From Chrysophaeum taylorii (taxonomy: Eukaryota; Sar; Pelagophyceae; Pelagomonadales; Pelagomonadaceae), in assembly GCA_029834535.1 (NCBI GenBank), contig JAQMWT010000206.1, positions 1 to 64,000 on the forward strand: a stretch of 64,000 nt of DNA. Reading direction: 5' to 3'. This document shows, piece by piece, positions 1 to 10,763 of this stretch; position 1 is the first letter of the stretch, and each line of letters starts with the position of its first letter. The notes under the pieces were generated by a model. The model was not told the DNA's origin, made no database searches, and saw nothing but the letters and a program-made list of their open reading frames with translations. The position numbers and the translations under genes are program-made.

Positions 1-26
1 GAAAAGGCTGGCGAGCATCATTAGAG

Positions 27-1244
27 TTACGCGCGTCGAGCGTTAAACGTGGAAGATGTACCTGGTTGGGACGAAGTGATGAAGGCGACTGTGTTAGCAG
101 TTCGAGTCAGACTTTTGTCCGATGAGTCCAAAGTATGTGTAAGGAGTAACTTTGGCTTTGGTTGAGATGGTAAACCTTCGACATAGGGTTGCCAAGAAAC
201 AGGGCGTTCTAAGCGTCTTTTGTTCGACCCATTTGATACTACATTATATAAGTCTAATGCGTATTCTAAAATGTAGCTAGGCTTGGTAGGGTGACACAAT
301 CGCTCAGCTTCTGGCACAGGCCGAGATGAAGATCGGGTTTCATACATATAACACCAATCTACCCAACCACGATCGCAACGATTGTTGCTGGTATTATCGG
401 CATAATGCCGATGTATCTCTTCATAAATTTTTATACAAAGAGCACCAAAGTCGAATTGAAGGTCAGTCTCTTCCTGGTTAAGTTGGTAAGAGATTTGCCT
501 AAATGCTAGGACAGCTTCGATAAATACATGGACATACCAGTTAGGATTATGAACAACAGAGTTAAACTGCTGTTTCAAATAGGACACATCAGTAGTCGTA
601 ACAGACTCGTAGTGACTAACGGCGATGAGAATAATGGCTCGAGCCTTGTTGGGTAAATAACTTTTGTTATATACCTCATTGATGACGGGCCAGGCCGCAA
701 GTGCTGGTTTTCCAACACTTTCGAGATTGAAGTAAGTATGCAAGAATGTAGCATACGTGTTCTGCCAGTCAGCAGCAGTTAACGAAAACATTGTAACAGG
801 GGCACGAACACGGGTGTCGAAAGCTAATGCTTTCGGATGCGCGCGATGTAAGATTCGTTCCTCTTGTAAGAAACGGGCATTGATTTCAGGACGTAATGCC
901 TTGACTTCATAGTCGTAACAGACAGTAGCTAGCTGAGCTACTTCTGCATCAGGTAAGTTGGGGAAAGCTTCGTTGGTGAAATGCCATTCCTGATACTCAG
1001 GGGGCAATTCATCAACAGCTAGACGGAGATCAGCAGCCCTATCGGTCTTCCATTCCAGGAAAACGCGATCGAGAATTCCGGAGGATTTCGTAGTCCTTGC
1101 ATGACCGAGTATGTGCTTCGTACGAGTCGTACTCGAGGAAGGCATCGGCATGACTGGACCGTAACAATTGCTTAATATGCTTGATTTGCAAGAATACTTT
1201 GCGAGTCTGAAGCTGAAATCGATTTCCATCGTTAAGAAACTCAA
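27..1244 (-). CDS. gag-like protein of copia-like element B1
   Basis: A 405-residue open frame without a standard domain that I recognise. It is assigned as gag because it follows the LTR and leader and matches the gag frames of B2 (32528-33388) and A2 (49594-52029). Shared blocks include YLPNKARA-like and NPNWYVHVF segments and a WVDWCYMYETRSS stretch near residue 290. The first 45 or so residues do not match the relatives; a second overlapping frame (1039-1365, minus) carries the family-like N-terminal part. No CCHC zinc knuckle is visible. It would form the particle coat if expressed, but this copy is a fossil. Confidence 0.7.
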   Translation of the reverse strand: MSFLTMEIDFSFRLAKYSCKSSILSNCYGPVMPMPSSSTTRTKHILGHARTTKSSGILDRVFLEWKTDRAADLRLAVDELPPEYQEWHFTNEAFPNLPDAEVAQLATVCYDYEVKALRPEINARFLQEERILHRAHPKALAFDTRVRAPVTMFSLTAADWQNTYATFLHTYFNLESVGKPALAAWPVINEVYNKSYLPNKARAIILIAVSHYESVTTTDVSYLKQQFNSVVHNPNWYVHVFIEAVLAFRQISYQLNQEETDLQFDFGALCIKIYEEIHRHYADNTSNNRCDRGWVDWCYMYETRSSSRPVPEAERLCHPTKPSYILEYALDLYNVVSNGSNKRRLERPVSWQPYVEGLPSQPKPKLLLTHTLDSSDKSLTRTANTVAFITSSQPGTSSTFNARRA

Positions 1245-1365
1245 CTACAGGAGCTTCGAGCTTCAACATATCCGCACCTGTGATCGCCTTGGGTGCGGCT
1301 CGTGCTGCGTGTTCTGCCATAGCAGTTGACGGGGAACCTGTGGGTTCGGTCACTGCAGTTGACAC

Positions 1366-1827
1366 TGTATAGACATTATAAGAGGGTCTGTCTATCGGTG
1401 TCTATGTACACTCATCGTTTTCGATGGAAAGATGTCTATTTGACGACTGTGTAAGCTGTGAGTCCAGAGTAGTGTCGCTAAGCGTAGTCACTCAGGCAAC
1501 TGGTTACTTTTGGTGCTCTCGAGGAGCTTGTTAAGTGCATTGCCATGGAATGTGCGAGTGGACGTACCCAAAATATTCCATAACACGTGTGCAAGAGTAC
1601 AGGTTAGCCAACTACACACACATCAACATTGACATGACAATACGATACTATGAACAGGTGCACACAAGGTTACACGGTCGCGTGTGCAAAATATGTTATA
1701 TACAGCCCAATGGTAATGGCGTTATATTCACAAGCGTGTTTACGTGGCGAGGCTGAACCGGCGCGGTAACAGTCCAAAACCCATAGGTTGCGTGCGCGTT
1801 TTAACACCTGGTTTCTCAGGGACCCGC
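1366..1827 (-). other. Untranslated leader of B1
   Basis: About 460 bp between primer binding site and gag with no supported gene. It aligns with the leader of B2 (31784-32280), sharing for example a TATGGAATATTTTGGGTA block, so it is element sequence. The small open frames inside it are chance. Confidence 0.65.
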
Positions 1828-1841
1828 CTGGGCCCATAACC
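1828..1841 (-). other. Primer binding site of B1, half-tRNA type
   Basis: On the minus strand the bases after the LTR read GGTTATGGGCCCAG. This is the complement of the conserved anticodon-arm sequence of eukaryotic initiator tRNA-Met (CTGGGCCCATAACC). Drosophila copia is known to prime from a cleaved half of this tRNA at the same internal region, so the same mode is inferred here. Confidence 0.8.
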
Positions 1842-2156
1842 TGCAGAGCATTTAGCAAGCAGTGGTAAGTCACCTGGGAAACCATCCCGTTTCATCATGA
1901 ACGTCTGGACGTATTTAATTCGGGGAATGAAAAGGTATGTTCCCTATATCCTCAGAACACGACAGGCGGCATCTAGAACTGCACGAGAAAGGTAAAGTGT
2001 ATAGTGCTACATACCTCGGGACGCGCTAAACCACGATGATGAGCTTAAGCACAAATCATAGGACTATTTGATTGTGTAGAAAGGAAGAAGAAGGGTAAGG
2101 AAGAGACCGCGTTCTCAACGGATGGATAAGGGTAAGAGGCAGCAGATTTCTCTGCA
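1842..2156 (-). repeat. 5' LTR of B1
   Basis: The 315-bp LTR aligns along its length with the 312-bp LTR of B2 (31458-31769). Both begin TGCAGAGA and end CTCTGCA, a short terminal inverted repeat. The inner end is followed directly by the primer binding site. Confidence 0.85.
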
Positions 2157-4331
2157 AATTGTGTATGACTCATCTCTAACTAACATATCCTATACAGGTC
2201 TCTCTAATGCCGATTGGACCAAACATTGTGAAACTTACGCCGGTTTCCTGTACACGTTCTTCAATCTAGAATCGCAAGAACGCCCTGCCCTCGCCATGTG
2301 GCCTCAATTAAAGAAGATTTGTGCACTTACTGCACATCCTAATAAACTACGTGCAGTAATGCTGTTAGCTTACCATTACTGTGAGTCAGTGTCATGTACA
2401 GATGTCACTGAGCTTAAATCCCAGTTTAATCGAATGTCCTTAAATGTTAATTGGTATGCTCATGTATTTGTCGAACAACTCCTTGCATTCCAAACTCAGG
2501 CAAAGCAATTAAATTGTGACGAAGCATCAATCAAATTTAATGATTCCACAATCACACTCAAAGTTCACGAGGAGATCTATCGTTTATATGCTAGTCCCTC
2601 TGATCACGAGCGCTACTCTCAGTCTTTATTATAATGGTATAAACTCTACGAGACACGCTCTGGGAACAACTCGACTCACGATCCTGAAGTTTTAAAGCTA
2701 GTTGATCCTAACGACGTTCGTCCGTTATTGGAGTTCTTGTTAAAGACTAACTAACTAACTTCAGACCTCTCCCGAGCATGGGAGCCAGGCCGGACCGACA
2801 GGTGCCAGTCCGGAATCACGGGCCTGTAGACGAGGAGCGCCGAAAGGTCGGTCGGCGGAGAGTGACCATCAAGCTTGTCGCCATGCGACGAGGAGACCGC
2901 GATGTGACTGACAACCAACTCGTCGATAACCTTCCGTCTTCGCCCCCCGGCCATACCCCGTCCCACTGCGAACGTTCCGGCTGCCAACCGGCCCGCCCGG
3001 GAGGCGAATAGGTGCCAACCTACGCCGGGAGGGCGGATGCCCTCGCAAGATATATAATGAAACAAAATTTTCATCTAACCGGCGCTTGGATAAACCCGCA
3101 TCCTGGATTCCATACATCCCTGGTACTACCGCTACCAAGCCACCTAAGGCATTATTGATGGATACTATTCATCAATCCCACGACTCTCTAAGCAATGCTT
3201 ACTCATTGTTGGCTACTGTGGCTGGACAGTCTGGCTTTAACGCTCGTAAGCTTCGTAATGCAAAAGACAAAGCATCGACAATTTTACCTCGTGATACGTC
3301 TTACTATCGTCCACCTTCAAATTATAACGTTAAAGGCACCAGTTTCGACAATCCTGTCTACTCACACTCCTCTAACCGCAACTCACGCTCTAACATATCT
3401 CTTATGGACCGGGCTACTTATCAAGTTGATCGTCTTCGCCACCTGTTTGGCAAATTACAGGAATCGAATCCCAATCCTCCCACCGATTCTAAAATGGTAC
3501 AGGAGGAAATGAAGAGCTTACTTAGTACCCTTTGGACAACCGCCTCTCAAGCTTCGACACAGTCTTTAGATCCTGACGAAGGTACTCAAGTTCATCTATA
3601 CTTATATCGAGCTGATACCATGTCCAATACCACATCGAACCTCTTAGAAGCCGATAAAGAATCTCAGGTTATAGAAGAAAAGTATCAAGCTGAAACTTCT
3701 GCTCCTGAAGCGTCCCCCAGTGATACGGAGCAGAGGTGGACCGCTGAAACAGAAAAAAGTGTTTCATACGTTCCTATCGATCAAAGATGATGAAATCGAT
3801 AACACTCCTCAGCCGCTACTGCAGCACATAAACGCCAAAGCCCAGAATGATATTGTTCGTCGTCAAGCTCGGGAAACTTCATCGCACTCCGAGCTCCCTA
3901 ACAATCAACCCAACGAATATAATGAGGATGGTACAGATCCCCCTGTGTTACTACCAAAATTAAACAATGGTTTTACACTCGTCGTTGTGCCTTCCGAACA
4001 AACGCAAAGTTTCATGACACAGTACGTGTTTGGCCAAAGCTCGACACATGCCTGTTATGCAACAATGCTTAAACTGTACAATGAGTACAATTTTCCGCTA
4101 ATGACCACACCAGGATATGCTGACACGTGTGCCTCTCAACATGTAATTAATTTTAAACGTTACGCTGATCCAATACATATCGTTAAACTACCCGAGTCCT
4201 TGTCACCCGCTATCCAGACTGCTACGGATACTCAGAGTATCACACATGCCATGATTATAAGAACCGTTATTCCCGCTCTCCCAAAGCATCCGAACGTGGG
4301 ATATGTAAAGCTAGATGTTGCGCTTTTCTGA
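2157..4331 (+). pseudogene. gag and protease-like region of A1
   Basis: The region aligns with the intact 811-residue gag-protease frame of A2 from about residue 160 onward. It has the same YNVKGTSFD and QSFMTQYVFGQ blocks and an aspartic-protease-like motif (YADTCASQH) near 4110. It lacks the N-terminal third and contains the GC-rich retroposon at 2747-3046. It is a fossil; the function (particle protein and polyprotein cleavage) is inferred from element order. Confidence 0.75.
2747..3046 (-). mobile_element. TTAG-tailed GC-rich retroposon, copy 1
   Basis: About 300 bp, tail first on the plus strand as (CTAA)n. The 5' end is shortened by about 60 bp relative to the full unit at 53609-53972. 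The corresponding empty site is seen in A2 near 50650-50670. The possible target duplication is only 4 bp (AAGA at 2743-2746 and 3047-3050). Confidence 0.85.
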
Positions 4332-4796
4332 CCCAAGCAAAACGACCATAACGATCCCGATCTGCACATCATCAGCATGTTTCAATGGGGAGAAGATAAA
4401 CTTGGTATACATCTTTGTGGGGTTGAATTTAAAGGACAATCATCTATCCAGAGTAAAATTGGCGACAACGTCAAGATCACTTTGTTTAGATTAAACAATT
4501 TGTTGCCTACTCTCCCAATTTATTCGCTACAACAAGCAAAGGCTCGAAACATGGAACTTCGCTCGTTACAGTACAGACTAAGTGCTTTTAACGAACAACG
4601 CGAAATGCTTAAGCTATATTCCGACCTTCTTGAACGCGCAATTTACGTACCATGGCTCAAAACCATCTTGGAGTCAACGCATTCGCAGCTGCCTTACATA
4701 CGCTAGCACTTCGCACCTCCTGTATGACGCAAGGTTACCACACGCTTACTCCATGCAGTAACTACTTCTCCAAGTTCACGAACACCTACTGTAACA

Positions 4797-6520
4797 CTAC
4801 TTTGTTATGGGATGTCCACTCCTGCCTTCTTGGCTTGCGCTTCTAATGACTTGCAACTCAACATCAACGTTAAAGTTCTTGTTGAGAGCGACGAAAATCT
4901 TACGCACATGCTACGAAGACGTTTTGGTAATTCCATCGAAGTTTTCCCATCACTACCCAAGTTTCTCACGTATCTACATCGCGCATCGGACACCGAACGT
5001 GCAAGATATTACACGGATATAGTGGAACTGACATCCCCATGCACAAATCGCAACATAATCAATGGGCGATCCATTTCAACTTCCGAGCGTGATATGGACG
5101 ACTCCTTGTTTCCAGGTGCTCTAAGTGTACTTGAGCTTTTAAAGCCGATTGTTCTTTTATGGAAATGACGCCACCACACTCCGCATCTTATGAAGACCAT
5201 ATACGAGTTGCTAATCTCATCTTCTCTACGATGCACTATACGGTGGATATATGTGACCGATTTCCATGCTATCTGTGCGGAGATCATCAAGCCAGAGAAA
5301 GATGGATCCTCGTTGCACGCAAATATAACACCGGCCATATAGATTTACTTTCCTGGCCTAACAAACGAGTCACTTCCTTCCTGGATGTTGCAGATCACGC
5401 TAACTCCATCAGTCGCAAGCTAATAGTCGACGAACCTTGGACGCAGGTCTTTCCTGGCATGCCATTCGTGTCTACACCCAATACTTATAATAGCTTCAGT
5501 CGCACAGGATCCGTTCGCTTAACAGTTACTGAGCTCGAAACTTTAACCATGTTGTTTCTTCGTCTACACTCAAACAAAACAGTCGAACATCCAAGTCAAG
5601 ATGACATGGAGGGCATTTCTAACTTCCGCTTAGGATTCTTAACTAATGCCAGAAAGCCCCTTGCTTGTATGAGATCTCCTATTAAACTCAAAGCTTTTGT
5701 GCTCCTTTAATATTATGGGACGCTTATTCCCAAAATCCATCACATGACCTGTGTCCTTTCGTATTACAACTGTCGAATCTAACCAACCATCTCACAGGTT
5801 ATTCTTAAATAAATCGTCTACTTCCTCCATCATTTATATCACCGGTGGAAGACACACAGGTGGAGACATTGCAGTTTCTAACTCCTCTTCTAAATACCAG
5901 GCACATATAAATGCATTTGGTGAAACCTATACCTTCCTCACACATGACACCGGAATCGATAAGACTGCTTCTCTCGAACCTGTTACTGGGCTTCTTTGGC
6001 TTTGTCAAGCATACCATCATAATAATGACAATCAAGACACGCGTCGCCTAGTACAAACACTGTTTTCCTATACTTCACCTGTACTTCACGATTCTTTCGT
6101 TTTCTACCCTCAGGAAAATCGTCTCGAATTTATCGATAAAACTCTTGCTCTAAGTAACATGCATCTGTCTCAAAGCAGATACCTTGGCTTCATCACATCC
6201 AGTGATAGGAAGATGGGCGCCAAAGTTCATTCTATATACACGCCCATTCCGACTATTCGTGGGTTTGCCAACATGATCTTGTACGATCCACGACTCTATC
6301 GCATTCAACATTACTCAACTCGTGAATTGGCACGCGCCAATATTTTCACAGCGCACCAAATCAATTTTCGCTTGTCTTTGTCCCCGGACCTATGCTGTGA
6401 CATAATCGCTAATGCTATTCCGGCTGGAACATATCATGTAATTTATAAACATTTGTGTCCGATTGTCTATGACTTGCGTAAATTAACGTTATCACCATCC
6501 TTTGACCCTGATCATGCTTC
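4797..6520 (+). pseudogene. C5 DNA methyltransferase domain of A1
   Basis: This is a cytosine-C5 DNA methyltransferase-like domain in the pol region of a copia-like element. Visible motifs are motif I-like (MSTPAFLACAS, SAM binding), motif IV (ELTSPCTNRN, catalytic Cys codon at 5040), motif VI-like (MEMTPP), motif VIII (GDHQARERWILVARKY), then a long target-recognition stretch and motif X-like (IANAIPAGTYHV) near 6410. It is collinear with A2 and B2. The enzyme family is established knowledge. The role, such as methylating the element's own DNA, is inference. This copy is broken. Confidence 0.8.
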
Positions 6521-6879
6521 ACTAACCAAAAATTACAGGTCGACCTTTTCACTACTTTATTTCCTATAGACACATCCTCAATTTTACACCAGAGTTCCAT
6601 TACCATGTTATACATTTACAATAAAATCTTATCATGTTGTGACAATCTTACCTCTAATCCCAAACATCTACCTTTTCATCTCGATTCGGTAGCTCACGTC
6701 TTCCTCTCTAACACTTCATCCGCAGATACATCATCTCCCACTAAAGTGAGAAACACTCCTCTCATAACTCCAAGACAGGTCCATGAGAAGCATGCACCCT
6801 TTGATAGAAAAGTTCATGCCAGGGGCACCCTCGCATTTTGAGATGCGCAACAGCGTGCTACCAATTTTTACAACATCCA

Positions 6880-7538
6880 CCATTCTAGCGATTCTCAAGC
6901 TATAATAGCTGTTCAGGTTATTGCCAGTCCGGGACATCATCCTTCTGATGTACCCTACCGTAAGTTCTGCGTGGATTGTACGATCCATAAAAACGCTTTC
7001 CTCATCCACACCATCTTACCAAGCAACCATCATTCGAAAAAATTTTTCAACCTGGTGAAGCCTGGGCATGTGACGGTGGTTGCGTATCTGTTCTCTCGAA
7101 TGGGGATCCTTTCGCCATATCATTGTCTTTAAGTGTCTCGTTTCTACATTTTTGTTAGTGTACTTTTGTCGTAGCACTAATTCTAGCGAATTTCGTAACG
7201 CCCTCGAGTTTGTCCGCATTTTTTTTTCTACTTTTGTTCATGTACAACTAAAACAAATTTATTGTGATTCGATTAAACCTTACTTATCACAACATGTTAC
7301 CACTCCCTTTCGTGTTGAACACGGTATTAATATGTCTGCCTTTCCCCCTTGCTTGCATGTTTTTAATCATGAACTAGAAGCCGCTGTTGGTCATATTGCA
7401 ACTGCGTCTACACGACTGCGGCATATGCTTAATGTATCCTATAAAGGTCACCCCCTAACAGATCCGGCACCACACTACCCATGGGCTGTTATACATGCTG
7501 TCCAGTCATATAATCTCCTTCCTAACGTTTCCCTCTAA
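6880..7538 (+). pseudogene. Integrase zinc-binding and core region of A1
   Basis: Homologous to the A2 integrase. A His/Cys-rich zinc-binding part lies near 6880-7010 and the catalytic core follows. The core shows an Asp in the CDGG context near 7070, a second Asp in YCDS near 7262, and a Glu in HELEAAVGH near 7375. In Ty1/copia elements this enzyme inserts the cDNA. It sits upstream of reverse transcriptase, the diagnostic Ty1/copia order. Fossil copy. Confidence 0.75.
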
Positions 7539-7577
7539 CGTATTTATAATAAAGTCCTAAGCCCCCAACAAGCTTGG

Positions 7578-9971
7578 TTGGATCAATGTAATGTCCCCCA
7601 ACAGGACTACCTCAAACCATTTGGTTCTGTTTGCTATTTGCATTTGGAACCCACCGAATTTCGTAAATATGAGCCTCGATGTCGTCCTTACATCCACTTA
7701 TGTGGTGCTAATGTCACAAGCCCATTAATAAAACCCCATGTTCATCATTTAGCCGATGTTGTCCTTAATCCGGAAAACGGCCAAGTCCGCGTCTCCTCTA
7801 AACTTGCCTTTCCTCATCTCATTTCTAAAACTCCTCCTGATTATGAACAACATCCACCTCCCGCACCTCCGCCTGACATTCCATTCTCTGTTCACAGCGC
7901 CCCCAATGATGCGGCGCAGAGGGGGAATGCTATTTCCACCGACACTGAACACGAGAGGGGGATTACTTATTCTTCTATCCATGCTCCCTCTCCCGTTTCC
8001 GCATGTGCTCCAGCTGCTTCTGCACCCGCTGCTCCCGCCACCACACCTCCATCTGAAGTGTCCTCCAACACTTTGCCCCTTCTACCATCTTATCGGTCTC
8101 TCTATTCCCAGGGTGTTCTCCGTCTCGCCCGTGGTCCTCATCACCCTCAACCTCGTCGCAAGACTAATCTAAAGGACGTTCTTACTCGTATTGCTTCGCC
8201 AACTGTTGCCGCTTATAAACAAGCTGGTGGTACGCTTGCCGACTTCAAGTATGACCTCTCCAAGCAGTATATAACTTTCTGCGACCCCACCCTCCACTCC
8301 CTTCATCTTGCTCATGGCATCCACTGGATGGCTATACCTCCAGAGGGGGAATTCACACAATCCCTTCATCATCACGTTCACCAAGCGCTTTCTCAATCTT
8401 CTTCCGCTCTGTGTCATGGGAGCCTTAGCCATCCACTGCCGGATGTCACTCCTGTTCATCTCTTCGACGACTTCAGCCTTACAGACTTTCACCTTCCTCG
8501 TGCTCTCGTTCATCTCATTTCCGAACATGCTCACGCTTTTCTAGTTCCTCCCGCTCAATATGCTTATGCTTTGCTCACACTCCATTCCATTTTGGATCAT
8601 AATGACGCTTCTTATGGTGCCTCTGAGCCTCACCTCTCCGCCATCGAAGACTACATCATCGTGCAATCTTATTTCATCGAGGCCCACTTTGGCGATGCTC
8701 CTCTACTAATTGTTCAACTTGTCGAAGACCCCGATTATGCTCACACTACTGATCATGTCGCCTCTTGCGCAATTACTCATCTTACGACGACTCACGACCC
8801 CAGCACTGTTGGTCCGGACGAATGTAAAATTCAATCCAAAGATATCAAAAATGATGAATGCGAGTTGAACTGCCTCAAAGGTCTCTCAGACGCTGATCGT
8901 AAAGCTTATATCTCCGCTATCTCCAAAGATATTTTTGATATTGTTAAGTTTGGCTGCTTTAGACTCGCGTTGCCAATGGTCAACTCAAAGCCTATTGACA
9001 CCCCCCTCGTCCTACGCATAAAAACCAATGCTGCCGGTCAATATCTCAAGCACAAAGCACGCCTGGTCCTACGAGGCTTCTTAGCTTCTCTGGGCACCGA
9101 TTTTTTCAACACATTCAGCCCTATGGCACAGCTTACTGGCATCCGTCGTGTTCTGGCGCTAGCAGCCCATCTGCGACTTCCCGTCTACCACGTCGACGTA
9201 CCTAACGCTTTTGTTCAAGCTCCCATAGACTCCCATGTCTATGTTAAACTGCCACAAGGTATTTACCTTCTCGATCCTGAAGATACCAAATATCAAGGCC
9301 GCCGTCTCCCAAAACTACTTAAATCTCTTTATGGATTACGACAAAGTCCTGCCCTTTGGAATCAAACGACAAATAGCTTCTTTGATTCTTTAGGCTATAC
9401 ACGCTTCCGAACAGATACGTGCATTTACGCTAAAGTCCAAGCTGACGCTACATTTTTAATTTGCACGCTCTCAGTGGACGACGTTGTTATCACTTGCACT
9501 TCGGAAACTCTACGTCGTGAATTCCAGCAAGCCCTGAAAAAGGAATACTCAGTCGACACCTTTGAAGAAGTTCATACTCTCTTAGGCATGCGCATCACGC
9601 GTACTACTGACGGTTCCATCTCCCTGGACTGTCAAGCTAAACTTGATGCATTGTTCGAAGAGTACCCCATTTTAATGCAGCTACGTCCCACTTCTACACC
9701 GATGTCACCATCTACCACTTATAAAACTGGAGAGCCATCTTCTGATATGGACAAGTTTATTCTTCACACCTTCTCCACCTTACTTGGCAAGCTCACTTTT
9801 GTACAGTTGGCCTGTCGCCCTGATTTATCACAAAGCCTTAGTCGTTGTTCCCGAGGAATGCATAATCCAGCATTTCTGCATGTTCAAGTACTAACAGGAA
9901 CTCTCCGCTATTTGCGTAAGCCCGAAATCGCAATCTTCGACTCTGGTACTACTCTGGCTCTTCCGCACTAA
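7578..9971 (+). CDS. Integrase C-terminus and reverse transcriptase of A1
   Basis: A 797-residue open frame. The start is integrase C-terminal sequence (KPFGSVCYLHLEP) and continues into a proline- and serine-rich linker. The Ty1/copia reverse transcriptase follows from about residue 430: HKARLVLRGF, YHVDVPNAFVQAP (first catalytic Asp), LYGLRQSPALWN and the active site SVDDVVI near 9475. The canonical family form is YVDD, so SVDD is a family variant shared with A2. It is one of the longest uninterrupted frames in A1, but the copy as a whole is broken. Confidence 0.85.
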   Translation: MDQCNVPQQDYLKPFGSVCYLHLEPTEFRKYEPRCRPYIHLCGANVTSPLIKPHVHHLADVVLNPENGQVRVSSKLAFPHLISKTPPDYEQHPPPAPPPDIPFSVHSAPNDAAQRGNAISTDTEHERGITYSSIHAPSPVSACAPAASAPAAPATTPPSEVSSNTLPLLPSYRSLYSQGVLRLARGPHHPQPRRKTNLKDVLTRIASPTVAAYKQAGGTLADFKYDLSKQYITFCDPTLHSLHLAHGIHWMAIPPEGEFTQSLHHHVHQALSQSSSALCHGSLSHPLPDVTPVHLFDDFSLTDFHLPRALVHLISEHAHAFLVPPAQYAYALLTLHSILDHNDASYGASEPHLSAIEDYIIVQSYFIEAHFGDAPLLIVQLVEDPDYAHTTDHVASCAITHLTTTHDPSTVGPDECKIQSKDIKNDECELNCLKGLSDADRKAYISAISKDIFDIVKFGCFRLALPMVNSKPIDTPLVLRIKTNAAGQYLKHKARLVLRGFLASLGTDFFNTFSPMAQLTGIRRVLALAAHLRLPVYHVDVPNAFVQAPIDSHVYVKLPQGIYLLDPEDTKYQGRRLPKLLKSLYGLRQSPALWNQTTNSFFDSLGYTRFRTDTCIYAKVQADATFLICTLSVDDVVITCTSETLRREFQQALKKEYSVDTFEEVHTLLGMRITRTTDGSISLDCQAKLDALFEEYPILMQLRPTSTPMSPSTTYKTGEPSSDMDKFILHTFSTLLGKLTFVQLACRPDLSQSLSRCSRGMHNPAFLHVQVLTGTLRYLRKPEIAIFDSGTTLALPH

Positions 9972-10648
9972 TGGACCATCTTAGACTTCTCATCGGCAAT
10001 CGCACTGATATGGCAACCATGTTGGATTACACTAAAGAACAAGTCAATTCAGGTAACTTTGATCCATTGGTCGCGTTCGTTGATGCCGATAACGCACCCT
10101 CTTATGAACAAGACCGCAAGTCTACAACCGGCTACGCCACATTTTTGTTCGGTTCTCTCTTCACTTGGAAGTCTAAACTACAGCCTATCACCGCTACTTC
10201 CACGCATGAGAGTGAACTCATCGCCCTTAATATGTGTGCCGATGATGTGGTCTGGTTACGCAAATTGTTAACGGAAATGGCATTCGCTATAAACCCTCAA
10301 TACTATATTCGTCAACCTTCAGGGGAAGATCTGTTACTAGATTATGATGCTCACGACAGCCCGCTCCCATCCGACACGTCGTTCATACGTAACAGTCCTA
10401 TACTCGGGGATTCAGCTTCTGCTATCCATCTATCAAATAATCCCGACAGTGCGACTAAGGCCAAAGCTATCAGTACACGCTGGTTCCGTATTCGTGACTA
10501 CGTACAGTTAAAACGTATACGTCTACATCATGTTTCCGGGACTCAAAACATCGCTGACGGATTTACTAAACCCTTCGGAGCTCCGCTCTTCAGCAGGTTC
10601 CGCACGTTACTTGGCGTACAACAACCCATAGCTCAGCAAGATGGTTGA
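9971..10648 (+). CDS. RNase H domain of A1
   Basis: A 225-residue frame immediately following the reverse transcriptase. It carries FVDADNAPSYEQDRKSTTGY, a THESELIALNMCADD block, a GDSASAIHLSNNP block and FTKPFG near the end. These are the standard Ty1/copia RNase H landmarks, with acidic residues in DAD, ESE and GDS. It degrades the RNA strand of the hybrid during cDNA synthesis. Fossil copy. Confidence 0.82.
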   Translation: MDHLRLLIGNRTDMATMLDYTKEQVNSGNFDPLVAFVDADNAPSYEQDRKSTTGYATFLFGSLFTWKSKLQPITATSTHESELIALNMCADDVVWLRKLLTEMAFAINPQYYIRQPSGEDLLLDYDAHDSPLPSDTSFIRNSPILGDSASAIHLSNNPDSATKAKAISTRWFRIRDYVQLKRIRLHHVSGTQNIADGFTKPFGAPLFSRFRTLLGVQQPIAQQDG

Positions 10649-10763
10649 CCCTTACCCTTCACCATGTCCGAAGTGACGTTAAACTAACCCTCATATACTA
10701 CGGAACCAAGGCTCGCTAAAATGTGAAACGAAATGAAATGCGCAATGCGAGGATCTCTCTAAG

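Larger units (their letters stand above)
1..2156 (-). mobile_element. Ty1/copia-like element B1 (5' part)
   Basis: This is the 5' end of a Ty1/copia-type LTR retrotransposon on the minus strand, continuing past the left edge. From its outer end inward it shows an LTR (1842-2156), a primer binding site (1828-1841), an untranslated leader and a gag-like reading frame. The LTR and gag are clearly homologous to element B2 at 31458-38740, so both belong to one family (B). Its outer LTR end abuts the gag of element A1 at 2157, which suggests that B1 inserted into A1. It is broken, with at least one break in the visible part. The 3' LTR is outside the window, so its age cannot be judged. Confidence 0.85.

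Noticed and set aside
2778-3011. Repeated 77-codon ORF (MGARPDRQVPVRNHG) found several times
   Set aside because: It is the antisense frame of the TTAG-tailed retroposon. The repeats reflect copies of the element, not a gene family.
7756-8172. Long Leu/Pro/His-rich frames overlapping the A1 and A2 pol linkers
   Set aside because: Their composition is typical of shifted translation of the linker; the real frame has the conserved integrase and reverse transcriptase motifs.
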